DNA of 64,000 bases, taken from positions 62,001 to 126,000 of the forward strand of contig NZ_JACHJP010000005.1 of assembly GCF_014203715.1 (NCBI RefSeq). The letters run 5' to 3'. Origin of the DNA: Streptosporangium saharense (lineage in GTDB: Bacteria; Actinomycetota; Actinomycetes; Streptosporangiales; Streptosporangiaceae). Under the pieces are notes generated by a model. It was not told the origin of the DNA. It did no database searches and saw nothing but the letters and a program-made list of their open reading frames with translations. Positions 25,300-32,504 of the stretch are shown one piece after another (the stretch's first letter is position 1; each line of letters begins with the position of its first letter). The translations under genes were made by a program, and so were the position numbers.

Positions 25300-26148
25300 T
25301 CACTCCGGAAGTCCCGGCGCGGGTACAGCGTGCTCGGCCGCCCGGCTGACCTCCTCCCAGCTCTCCCAGGTCTCCATCCGCTGACGGCAGACGTTGAAGG
25401 CGAGGTCGTAGACCATGTTGCCGAGCAGCAACCGCAGCGGTGGGTTCTCACTGTCCACCAGCTTCAGCACCGCCTCCGCGGCCAACCGCGGTTCGCTGTC
25501 GATCGAACCCTCCGCCCACTGCTTCTCCAGCTCGGCGCGGAGCGGGCCGTACGGCTCGGCGGGCGTGGTCATGGTCGCGCTGGTGTAGAGGTCGGTCCAG
25601 TAACCGCCGGGCTGGACCATGGTGACCTTGACGCCGAAGCCCGCCGCCTCCATGGCCAGCGCCTCACTCATGCCTTCGAGGGCGAACTTGCTCGCGCTGT
25701 ACATCCCGGTGCTGGGGAAGCCGCCGAGTGCGGCGATGCTGGAGACCTGCAGGATGTGCCCGGCCCCCCGCTCCCGCAGATGGGGCAGTACGGCCTGGCA
25801 GACCCACATCGCCCCGAAGAGGTTGACCTCGAACTGGGCGCGGGCCTCGGCCTCGGTGAACTCCTCGACCATGCCCATGGACAGGGTTCCCGCGTTGTTG
25901 ACCACGATGTCGAGATGGCCGAAGTGCTTGACGGCGGTGTCCACGGCGGCGAACACGGCCTCCCTATCGGTCACGTCCAGGGACAGCGTCAGCAGGCGGT
26001 CGCCGTACCGGTCGCCGAAGTCGTTCGGGGTGACGGTGCGGGAGGCGGCGACCACCCGGTCGCCGCGCTCCAGTGCCGCCAGGGTGAAGGCACGGCCCAG
26101 GCCCCGGCTCGCGCCGGTGACGAACCAGGTACGTGGGGAGGTGCGCAT
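25300..26148 (-). CDS. Short-chain dehydrogenase/reductase
   Basis: 282 residues, ATG behind AGGAG. Classical SDR features: cofactor motif TGASRGLG (11-18), NNAG (about 88-91), catalytic Ser in 'QVSSIAALGG' and YSASK (about 155-159). The acidic or basic residue after strand 2 is 'AASRTV', which suggests NADP. The C-terminal extension is helical. It is divergent from a TetR gene across a gap with two related operators, the typical arrangement of a self-regulated detoxification enzyme. The substrate is unknown. Confidence 0.9.
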   Translation of the reverse strand: MRTSPRTWFVTGASRGLGRAFTLAALERGDRVVAASRTVTPNDFGDRYGDRLLTLSLDVTDREAVFAAVDTAVKHFGHLDIVVNNAGTLSMGMVEEFTEAEARAQFEVNLFGAMWVCQAVLPHLRERGAGHILQVSSIAALGGFPSTGMYSASKFALEGMSEALAMEAAGFGVKVTMVQPGGYWTDLYTSATMTTPAEPYGPLRAELEKQWAEGSIDSEPRLAAEAVLKLVDSENPPLRLLLGNMVYDLAFNVCRQRMETWESWEEVSRAAEHAVPAPGLPE

Positions 26149-26177
26149 ACAGGAACTCCTTGGTGTTTTTGGCGAAG

Positions 26178-26194
26178 CGAGACGGTTCGTCTCG
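26178..26194. promoter_or_regulatory. TetR operator 1, upstream of the SDR gene
   Basis: CGAGACGGTTCGTCTCG is a perfect 7-base inverted repeat with a 3-base centre, 30 bases before the SDR start. It shares the core GACGGTYCGTC with operator 2. Confidence 0.75.
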
Positions 26195-26234
26195 TTCGAT
26201 GACGGTAACCATAGAGGGGTTTTGTGGATGCGTC

Positions 26235-26249
26235 AAGACGGTCCGTCTC
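26235..26249. promoter_or_regulatory. TetR operator 2, upstream of tetR
   Basis: AAGACGGTCCGTCTC contains the perfect palindrome AGACG-GTC-CGTCT, 27 bases before the TetR start, next to the probable promoter. The regulator probably binds both sites and represses both genes. Confidence 0.7.
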
Positions 26250-26275
26250 GTCTTGTGTTTTGCTAGGTTGGGTGC

Positions 26276-26884
26276 GTGACCACGCGACGCCAGAACACGC
26301 CGAACGCCGCCCGCCGCAGCGACGCCTCGCGCCGGGCCATCCTCACCGCGGCCTTCGAGCTGGTCGGCGAGGTGGGATACGCCAAGCTGAGCATCGAGGG
26401 CATCGCCGCGCGGGCCGGGGTCGGCAAGCAGACGATCTACCGCTGGTGGCCGTCGAAGGGGGCGGTGCTCTTCGACGCCTTCCTCATGCTCGGTGAGGGG
26501 GAGGGCGGCGAGGCCGCGCTGCCCGACACCGGTGACCTGGAGGCCGACCTCAAGCTGGTTATGCGCGCCACGGTGGACGAGCTGAACGATCCGCGCTTCG
26601 ACGAGCCGATGCGCGCGCTCAGCACCGAGATCTCACACGATCCCGACCTGGCCGCCGTCTACCGCGAACGCCTCGACGGGCCGATGCGCGAGATCAAGAA
26701 ACGCCGCCTTGAGGCCGCCCAGCGGGCCGGTCAACTGGCCGAGGATTTGGATCTGGACATGGCCGTCGACGTGCTCTGGGGCCCCCTGCTCAACCGCTGG
26801 CTCCAGCGGACGGGCCCGCTGACCCCCGAATACGCCGACAAACTCATAGAAACCGCCCTGAACGGGCTGCGTCACCGCAGGTGA
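26276..26884 (+). CDS. TetR-family repressor
   Basis: 202 residues, GTG start. The N-terminal HTH is typical ('ILTAAFELVGEVGYAKLSIEGIAARAGVGKQTIYRWWPSKGAVLFDAFL'-like, in parts). The C-terminal domain is of the TetR_C_16/AcrR type with 'LSTEISHDPDLAAVYRERLDGP'. It is divergent from the SDR gene it very likely controls. The 3' end overlaps the convergent DUF397 gene by 13 bases. Confidence 0.92.
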   Translation: MTTRRQNTPNAARRSDASRRAILTAAFELVGEVGYAKLSIEGIAARAGVGKQTIYRWWPSKGAVLFDAFLMLGEGEGGEAALPDTGDLEADLKLVMRATVDELNDPRFDEPMRALSTEISHDPDLAAVYRERLDGPMREIKKRRLEAAQRAGQLAEDLDLDMAVDVLWGPLLNRWLQRTGPLTPEYADKLIETALNGLRHRR

Positions 26885-27138
26885 TCGTGGCGTTCGGCGA
26901 GATCTCCGACACCTGAGTGCAGGGTTCCGGCGAACGACAGGCTTGGGCGGTTTTGGTGGAGAGTGTCGCTCTTGATGGCCTTGACGAGGTTGGTCCAGGC
27001 GGTTGGGGTGAGGGGGAGGGTTGGGCCGGTGCGGTTCTTGGAGTCGCGGAGGGCGTGACGGCCGTCCGGGAGGACCGCTACCTCGACGCAGTCGCTTCCA
27101 TCGTGGCCGGACAGGCTGGACGTGCGCCATGTGATCAT
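26872..27138 (-). CDS. DUF397 protein with C-terminal extension
   Basis: 88 residues from ATG 27138, which has AAGGAGG ten bases upstream; an in-frame ATG at 27219 lacks such a site. The DUF397 core is complete: 'WRTSSLSGHDGSDCVEVAVLPDGRHALRDSKNRTGPTLPLTPTAW'-type (in parts). About 28 extra residues follow the normal end. These small proteins are partners of XRE-DUF5753 regulators in actinobacteria (WhiJ/BldB-like systems). This copy has no such gene directly beside it. Confidence 0.8.
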   Translation of the reverse strand: MITWRTSSLSGHDGSDCVEVAVLPDGRHALRDSKNRTGPTLPLTPTAWTNLVKAIKSDTLHQNRPSLSFAGTLHSGVGDLAERHDHLR

Positions 27139-27261
27139 CCGCGTGTCGCCTCCTTGGTGGGTGTTCGATACCGATGGAAGCGTCTCACCTTTTGTGTTTG
27201 GGTAAACGCGAGGCGTCATAACGAAGTGGCCCTGGACGCGTGCGAGTGGGAGGGAGGCGAC

Positions 27262-27549
27262 GTGAGCCGACGGGAGCTCAGGGGGCGCCGGATGGACGAG
27301 CCGGACGCAGCCGAGGTCTACGAGGCGGCGCGTCTCGCCTACGAGCTGGGCAAGGTCGTCCGCGCGATGCGTGAGGGCCGGGGCTGGAGCCAGGACGACC
27401 TGGCCCGCGCGGCCAGGCTGAGGCGCTCGACGGTCGCCCGCTTCGAGGCGGGCGGGAGCATTCCCACGCTGCCGATCCTGGACCGGCTGGCCCGCGCCCT
27501 GGACGCCGAGCTTGAGATCCGTCTGGCCCCTCGGGCTCCCGCCGCCTGA
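27262..27549 (+). CDS. XRE-family HTH protein, antitoxin-like
   Basis: 95 residues from GTG 27262, with GGGAGGGAGG just upstream. The HTH occupies about 30-80 ('LGKVVRAMREGRGWSQDDLARAARLRRSTVARFEAGGSIP', in parts) with 'LDRLARALDAELEIRL', the ending typical of HigA-like antitoxins. No toxin gene fits: the 123 bases upstream and the convergent DUF397 gene downstream leave no space. It is therefore a stand-alone regulator or an orphaned antitoxin. Confidence 0.75.
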   Translation: MSRRELRGRRMDEPDAAEVYEAARLAYELGKVVRAMREGRGWSQDDLARAARLRRSTVARFEAGGSIPTLPILDRLARALDAELEIRLAPRAPAA

Positions 27550-27568
27550 GAGGCCAGTCGCGTTCGGC

Positions 27569-27781
27569 TCAATCGAGGGCGTCGGTCCTGAGGGTGCTCA
27601 GGAGGTTGGACCAGGCGGCCGGGGTGAGGACGAGGGCGGGGCCGGTGCGGTCCTTGGTGTCGCGGAGGGCGTGGTGTCCGCCGGGCAGGGCCGCGACCTC
27701 GACGCAGTCGCTCCCGTCGTCACCGGACAGGCTGGACTTACGCCACCGGGCGGTGGAAAGGTGCCTGGTCAGGTCGTCCAT
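27569..27781 (-). CDS. DUF397 protein
   Basis: 70 residues, the usual family size, with 'WRKSSLSGDDGSDCVEVAALPGGHHALRDTKDRTGPALVL' (in parts). Its ATG overlaps the last 13 bases of the upstream XRE-DUF5753 gene, so the two are translationally coupled and form the standard regulator/partner pair. Confidence 0.85.
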   Translation of the reverse strand: MDDLTRHLSTARWRKSSLSGDDGSDCVEVAALPGGHHALRDTKDRTGPALVLTPAAWSNLLSTLRTDALD

Positions 27782-28647
27782 CTGCGCATCGTCTCCTTGA
27801 TCAGGTTGAGGGACTCACGCCGGGGGAGGGCGTCGGCGCGGATCGCTTCGTAGCGGAATGCCAGGTTCTTCATGTCGGTCGCCCGGTCGGTGACGCGGTC
27901 GTCCAGGCTCTGCGAGTCGATGTAGGCCACCGGGTAGGTCTCCCTCGGCAGGTCCGCCAGGGTGAAGCTTCCCAGCAAGCCAAGCACGTTCCGCGCGCTG
28001 TAGGGAAGGATCTGCAGGGATATGCGCAGGTGCTCCCCGGCCTCCAGCAGTCGCTCGCACTGGCCCAGCATCACCTCGGGCTCGGCGACAGGACGATACA
28101 GCACGCCCTCGTCCAGCACGATCCACAGCATGGGCGGCATCCGCCGCTTCAGGATCTCCTGCCGCTCCATCCTGGCCACCACCTTGTCCTCGATCTGCTC
28201 GGGGGTGGCGCCGGGCTTGCGGCTCAGGATGGCCCGCGCGTAGTCCTCGGTCTGCAGCAGGCCGGGCACCATCAGCGCCGCCCAGATGCGCAGCGTCTCG
28301 GCCTCGCGCTCGAACTCGAGCCACGGGCGGAACCAGCGGGGGAGCTGGGCCTCCGCCCTGTTCAGCCGGTCGAGCAGCCCGGCGAGGGTGGAGCCGATGT
28401 TGAGGGCCTTGTCCACCCTCCTGGCCAGGGCGAGGGTCGGTGCGCGGTGGCCGTTCTCGATCATGCTGAGCTGGCTGACCGACAGGTGGATGAGGTTGCC
28501 GAGCTCCCGCTGGCTGAACCCCGCCGCGAGGCGGAATTTGCGAAGTTCTGCCCCGAATCGAATTCGCGGGGAAATGTAGGGATCGATGGGGTCTGTCGGC
28601 TCTGTAGCCGAATCCGGGGGCTGTTCCTGTTCCGGGGGGACGGTCAT
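27769..28647 (-). CDS. XRE-family regulator with DUF5753 domain
   Basis: 292 residues from ATG 28647, preceded by GAGGAGCTGGAG; a longer frame to 28749 lacks a site. HTH at about 32-88 ('FGAELRKFRLAAGFSQRELGNLIHLSVSQLSMIENGHRAP', in parts), then the DUF5753 sensor-like domain from about 105 to the end ('WFRPWLEFEREAETLRIW', 'VPGLLQTEDYARAIL'). Members control development and antibiotic genes with their DUF397 partner. The gene is divergent from an anti-sigma-like ATPase (28876), an arrangement seen often in streptomycetes. It contains the only CTCGAG in the window (28315). Confidence 0.88.
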   Translation of the reverse strand: MTVPPEQEQPPDSATEPTDPIDPYISPRIRFGAELRKFRLAAGFSQRELGNLIHLSVSQLSMIENGHRAPTLALARRVDKALNIGSTLAGLLDRLNRAEAQLPRWFRPWLEFEREAETLRIWAALMVPGLLQTEDYARAILSRKPGATPEQIEDKVVARMERQEILKRRMPPMLWIVLDEGVLYRPVAEPEVMLGQCERLLEAGEHLRISLQILPYSARNVLGLLGSFTLADLPRETYPVAYIDSQSLDDRVTDRATDMKNLAFRYEAIRADALPRRESLNLIKETMRRWTT

Positions 28648-28875
28648 CTCCAGCTCCTCTCGGTTTCGCGGATGGGTACGAGGCCATTGTGGAGGGGGAT
28701 TTAGCGGGTTCGGCAGGTGTTCGCAGAAGTGTGAAGGCAGAGTGAACACTTTTGCAACCGCCTCCGCTCACGGCTTTGCGACCGTATGAGTGGCCGTCCA
28801 GGAGTAGGACGAGACCCTGGTCGGCGAACCGAGTGAAACGGAAAACCAGCCCAATACGGCTGGGGAAGGCGACCC

Positions 28876-29325
28876 ATGAGACCGGAGAAAAACAGCGAAA
28901 CCTACTTGCCCAACCACCCGGAGTCCGCTTCACGGGCTCGCGAAGAAGTCCGTGAATGGCTGGGGGAGGACCACCCCGCCTACGAGAACGTACGGCTCGC
29001 CGTGTCGGAACTGGTCACCGACGCCGTACGGCACGCGGGCGGCCCGCTGACGTTGCGGCTGCTCACGCTCGACGACCTGCTGCGGGTCGAGGTCGAGGAC
29101 CAGGAGAACGTTCGAGGGCTCCCGCTGTCGGAGAGTGGCCGGGGCATGATCCTCGTCGGCCTGCTCTCCGGTGGGAGGTGGGGCTGCCGCTCGTGCGAGC
29201 GGGGCCGTACCGTCTGGTGCGAGGTCCCCGCCGTCCCGAAGGACCCTTTCCCCGGGCTGGGAGAGGCTCCCGACCATCTCCCGGCGCATGACGACATTCC
29301 CCGGCCGAGACGGAATTTCGGCTGA
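28876..29325 (+). CDS. Anti-sigma/serine-kinase-like ATPase (RsbW fold)
   Basis: 149 residues. One HATPase_c domain: N-box 'AVSELVTDAVRHAGG' (42-56), G1-like VEVEDQE (71-77), G2 'SGRGMILVGLLS' and 'RWGC'. The N-box Asn that holds the magnesium in this family is Asp49 here, which could weaken or alter ATP use. A 35-residue Pro-rich tail follows. In actinobacteria this class sits beside XRE-DUF5753/DUF397 genes, as here. Confidence 0.8.
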   Translation: MRPEKNSETYLPNHPESASRAREEVREWLGEDHPAYENVRLAVSELVTDAVRHAGGPLTLRLLTLDDLLRVEVEDQENVRGLPLSESGRGMILVGLLSGGRWGCRSCERGRTVWCEVPAVPKDPFPGLGEAPDHLPAHDDIPRPRRNFG

Positions 29326-29382
29326 GCGGTTCTCCCCGTTTTCCACACGTGCCGCCTCGCCGTACCCCGTTGTCAGGAGCTT

Positions 29383-29416
29383 GTTGTCCGGTGTCCGGCT
29401 TGCGACACCGGACAAC
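29383..29416. terminator. Hairpin after the ATPase gene
   Basis: GTTGTCCGGTGTC and GACACCGGACAAC form a perfect 13-base stem with an 8-base loop, 57 bases after the stop. No T tract follows. Confidence 0.65.
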
Positions 29417-29503
29417 GGGCCGCCCGTAGAAAAGGACGCGGACAGCGTGTCGAGGGCCGGAGAAAATCGGGTCACGGGGAGGGTGTCGGTCGATCTGGAG
29501 GGT

Positions 29504-29572
29504 GATATTTCGGCCAGAGCGATATCGACGTTTCATGCAACCCCTGCATTCATTAGCAAACAACGAAATATC
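29504..29572. promoter_or_regulatory. Symmetrical AT-rich site before the AraC gene
   Basis: GATATTTCG (29504-29512) and CGAAATATC (29564-29572) are exact complements 51 bases apart, and between them ATGCA (29535-29539) pairs with TGCAT (29545-29549). The region is AT-rich against its surroundings and lies 88 bases before the AraC start, so it may be an autoregulatory or looping site. The rest of the 335-base gap (29326-29660) has only the hairpin above. Confidence 0.4.
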
Positions 29573-29660
29573 ATGAAAAAGGGGGGTTTGTAGAGGCCCG
29601 GTTCCGGTCGGCACGAGCACGAACGGTAGGAAAATCGGTGACGTCATAAGGAGGACGACA

Positions 29661-30638
29661 GTGCACACCGTGATTCACACCGGTGGTGTCGCACCCGCCG
29701 AACGGTTCGAATACTGGCGGAATCTGGTCTCCAGGACGCTGTTGCCGCTGGAGATCGTCAGCGAGTCCCCCGCCGACTTCCAGGGGGAGATGCGCAGCAC
29801 GGACTTCGGCGCCGTCCAGCTCTCCCGAGTCGGTTGCTCGGACATCTGGACGCATCGCACCATGAAACACATCCGGCAGTCCGACCCGGAGTTGCTCCAG
29901 GTCGCGGTGCCCCTGCGTGGCCACGGCGCCGTGGTGCAGGGACGCGAGCACGTCGCCATGGGCCTGTCGACCATCGTGGTCTACAACAGCTGGACCCCGT
30001 ACTCCGTGCTGACGACGGGTGACGACGAGGGCGCGATCCGGGGCATCTTCGCCATGGTCCCTCGCGCGATGCTCCATCTGCCCGAGCCCGTGTCCGAACG
30101 GCGCACCCCGTGGGTCTTCTCCGGTCGGGAGGGCGTCGGCGCCCTGCTCCTGGGGTTCCTCGGCCACCTCGCCGCCAACGCCGACCAGTTCCAGGCCTGT
30201 GAGACCACCCGTCTCGGCGCGACCGTGCTCGACCTGCTGACGATGCTGCTCGCCCGCGAGAACGGCACGGAGGTCTCTCCCGAGACCCGGCAGCGCGTCC
30301 TGATGGCGCGGATCCACGCCTTCATCCACCGTCGGCTCGGCGATCCCGCGCTCTCACCGGAGATCATCGCCGCGGCGCACAACATCTCCGTCCGGGCCCT
30401 GCACCGGCTCTTCCTGGGCCAGGAACACACGGTCGCCGCCTGGATCCGCGCTCTGCGGCTGGACCACTGCCGCCGTGACCTGGCCAATCGTCGGCTCGAA
30501 GGCAAGCCGGTCCACGCCGTCGCCGCCCGGTGGGGGTTCACCGACGCCGCCCACTTCACCCGTGCCTTCCGGACCGCCTACGGCATGACCCCCCAGGCGT
30601 ACCGGCGGCTGCACCTGTCCGGTCACGCGGGGGCCTGA
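29661..30638 (+). CDS. AraC-family regulator with AraC-binding-like domain
   Basis: 325 residues, GTG behind AAGGAGG. The N-terminal 170 residues match the cupin-like 'AraC-binding-like' domain ('RFEYWRNLVSRTLLPLEI', 'LLQVAVPLRGHGAVVQ'). The C-terminal HTH_18 pair spans about 215-318 with 'AAHNISVRALHRLFLGQEHTVAAWIRALRLD' (in parts) and the signature 'ARWGFTDAAHFTRAFRTAYGMTPQAYR'. The neighbouring I36 inhibitor gene 186 bases downstream is a possible target. Confidence 0.92.
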   Translation: MHTVIHTGGVAPAERFEYWRNLVSRTLLPLEIVSESPADFQGEMRSTDFGAVQLSRVGCSDIWTHRTMKHIRQSDPELLQVAVPLRGHGAVVQGREHVAMGLSTIVVYNSWTPYSVLTTGDDEGAIRGIFAMVPRAMLHLPEPVSERRTPWVFSGREGVGALLLGFLGHLAANADQFQACETTRLGATVLDLLTMLLARENGTEVSPETRQRVLMARIHAFIHRRLGDPALSPEIIAAAHNISVRALHRLFLGQEHTVAAWIRALRLDHCRRDLANRRLEGKPVHAVAARWGFTDAAHFTRAFRTAYGMTPQAYRRLHLSGHAGA

Positions 30639-30824
30639 CACATACGGGCAATGGCCTGGCGCATCCACGCAATGCCGTGAGAACGCGTGCGGGTCAATCT
30701 TGTCTTGCGGCGGGCGCCACGGACGACCAGGCCAAAGGTCTCCAGCCCCCGCGCCCCGGGCCGTGAAGAGCGCCCTCAGGAAGACGGCCCGGGGATCTCT
30801 TTCCACCAACGAAAGGACCGTGCG

Positions 30825-31478
30825 ATGAGACCCCTGACCGTGCTGTCGGGCGCCGCGCTGGCGCTGTTCCTCACCGCCCAGGGCGCGGGAGCCGCGACCC
30901 CGACCTCGCCCGACGACCCCGCGAACGTGGCCCCTCCCGGGGACTCCAAGACCGTGACCCCGCCCGAGAACTTCGCGAACGCCACCCCGCCCGACGCGAA
31001 GGCGGCCTTCGCGGAGCAGGGCAGGGCGGCGGGGCTGACCGAGGAGCAGATCACCACGCTGCAGAACAGCGCGAACCTCTACGTGTTCACCATGGGGGGC
31101 AGGCAGGTGGCCCTCAACAAGGTCGTCATCGAGGGGAAGGCGGACGTGCTCATCGCCCTTCCTGACGAGGACGCTCCCCGCGAGCTGTCTCCTGAGACCG
31201 GTCTCGCCGCCAGTGGCTGTGCCGGAGGTAAGGCGGCTTACAAGCACTTCTGCGCTTGGAGGAGTCCCAATTTCACGGGCACCTCAATCGACATGTACAG
31301 CTGCGACAGGTATCCCATCTCCCTCGTCGGTAACGGTTCCTGGGACAACAACCAGACGAAGGGTACGAAGGCCCGGATGTACGACAAGAACGGCAAGCTC
31401 ATCTACACCACCCCGCCGGCGCGCAGCCGGGACAGCAGTGGCGACTGGACCCCCGTGTACAGCGTCAGGAACTGCTAG
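30825..31478 (+). CDS. Secreted peptidase inhibitor, family I36
   Basis: 217 residues from ATG 30825 (GAAAGGA upstream). Signal peptide 1-24 (ends GAGA), a Pro/Thr-rich propeptide-like section to about 130 with 'GLTEEQITTLQ', then the I36 (SMI-like) domain: 'AAYKHFCAWRSPNFTGTSIDMYSC', 'ISLVGNGSWDNNQTKGTKARMYD' and 'VRNC' at the very end, with four Cys for two disulfides. The family inhibits extracellular metalloproteases of the thermolysin kind. The end overlaps the convergent LysR gene by 14 bases. Confidence 0.88.
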   Translation: MRPLTVLSGAALALFLTAQGAGAATPTSPDDPANVAPPGDSKTVTPPENFANATPPDAKAAFAEQGRAAGLTEEQITTLQNSANLYVFTMGGRQVALNKVVIEGKADVLIALPDEDAPRELSPETGLAASGCAGGKAAYKHFCAWRSPNFTGTSIDMYSCDRYPISLVGNGSWDNNQTKGTKARMYDKNGKLIYTTPPARSRDSSGDWTPVYSVRNC

Positions 31479-32394
31479 TGGGGTAATCGGCCGGGTGACG
31501 TAGGGCCGTCGCGACGTCCCGCAGGGCGTCCATAAGGGGGACCAGCAGGGGGTGGTGCTCCGCGCCTCGCCGTACGGCGGCGAAAACTCGGCGCTCGGGG
31601 CCGGCGACCGGGCGGACCGTCACCCCCGACAGGTCGGGGCCGCGCAGCGCCAGGCGCGGCACCATCGCCACCCCCGCCCCGGCGGCGGCCAGCGCCACGA
31701 CGGCACTGAAATCGTCTGAGGAGTGTGCGAACTCGGGGGTGAAACCCGCGTGCTCACAGGCCAGTGCGATCACGTCGTGGCAGGGGTTACCGGGGTAGGG
31801 GCCGATCCAGGTCTCGCCGTGCAGGTCCGTCACCGTCACCTCCTGCCCCGCGAGGGGATGCTCGCGGGGCAGGACGACGTCGAACGGCTCCGAGTACAGC
31901 GGGATGCGTGAGAGCCTGCGGTCGGTCTCGGCGGGGGCACCTCGATACTCGACGGCCACCGCCAGATCGACCGCGCCGTCCAGGACCATGGTGAGGCTCT
32001 GGTCGCCCTCGGCGTCCATGACGCGAACCCGGATGCCGGGCTCCTTGTCCTTGAGCCTGCCGATCGCCGGGGCGACGAGCAGGCCGATGGCGGTGGCGAA
32101 GGAGGCGACCTTCACCTCCCCGGCCGTGCCGGTCGTGTAGGCGGCGATGTCGGCGTCGGCCCGCTCCAACTGGGCGAGCACCTCGTTGGCGTGGCCGAGC
32201 AGGATGCGTCCGACGGCGGTCAGCCGTACGCCCCGGCCGTCGCGTTCGAGCAGGCGGTGGCCGACCTCGTGTTCGAGGGCGATCAACTGCTGGGAGACGG
32301 CCGAGGGAGTGAGGTGGAGCGCGGCGGCAGCGGCGGTGACCGTACGGTGGTCGGCCACCGCACGCAGGGTCCTGAGCCGTCGCGTCTCTATCAC
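31465..32394 (-). CDS. LysR-family regulator
   Basis: 309 residues from GTG 32394, the place where the family normally starts ('VIETRRLRTLRAVADHRTVTAAAAALHLTPSAVSQQL', in parts); the upstream ATG at 32469 would add 25 atypical residues. The substrate-binding domain covers about 90-300. It lies 110 bases from the divergent histidine-kinase gene. The target is unknown. Confidence 0.88.
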   Translation of the reverse strand: MIETRRLRTLRAVADHRTVTAAAAALHLTPSAVSQQLIALEHEVGHRLLERDGRGVRLTAVGRILLGHANEVLAQLERADADIAAYTTGTAGEVKVASFATAIGLLVAPAIGRLKDKEPGIRVRVMDAEGDQSLTMVLDGAVDLAVAVEYRGAPAETDRRLSRIPLYSEPFDVVLPREHPLAGQEVTVTDLHGETWIGPYPGNPCHDVIALACEHAGFTPEFAHSSDDFSAVVALAAAGAGVAMVPRLALRGPDLSGVTVRPVAGPERRVFAAVRRGAEHHPLLVPLMDALRDVATALRHPADYPTSSS

Positions 32395-32504
32395 CTGTCC
32401 ATTTTCGCTGGAATTATTTACAGACGGCCACAAACCGGGGTTGTTTCCAGGCCCCTGGGAGTTATCCACAGGTTGACTTTCGGCAGTGGGAGCACTCCCC
32501 GGGG

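Noticed and set aside
27139..27261. Toxin partner of the antitoxin-like XRE protein
   Set aside because: The gap is too short for a RelE/HigB-type toxin and has no fitting frame.
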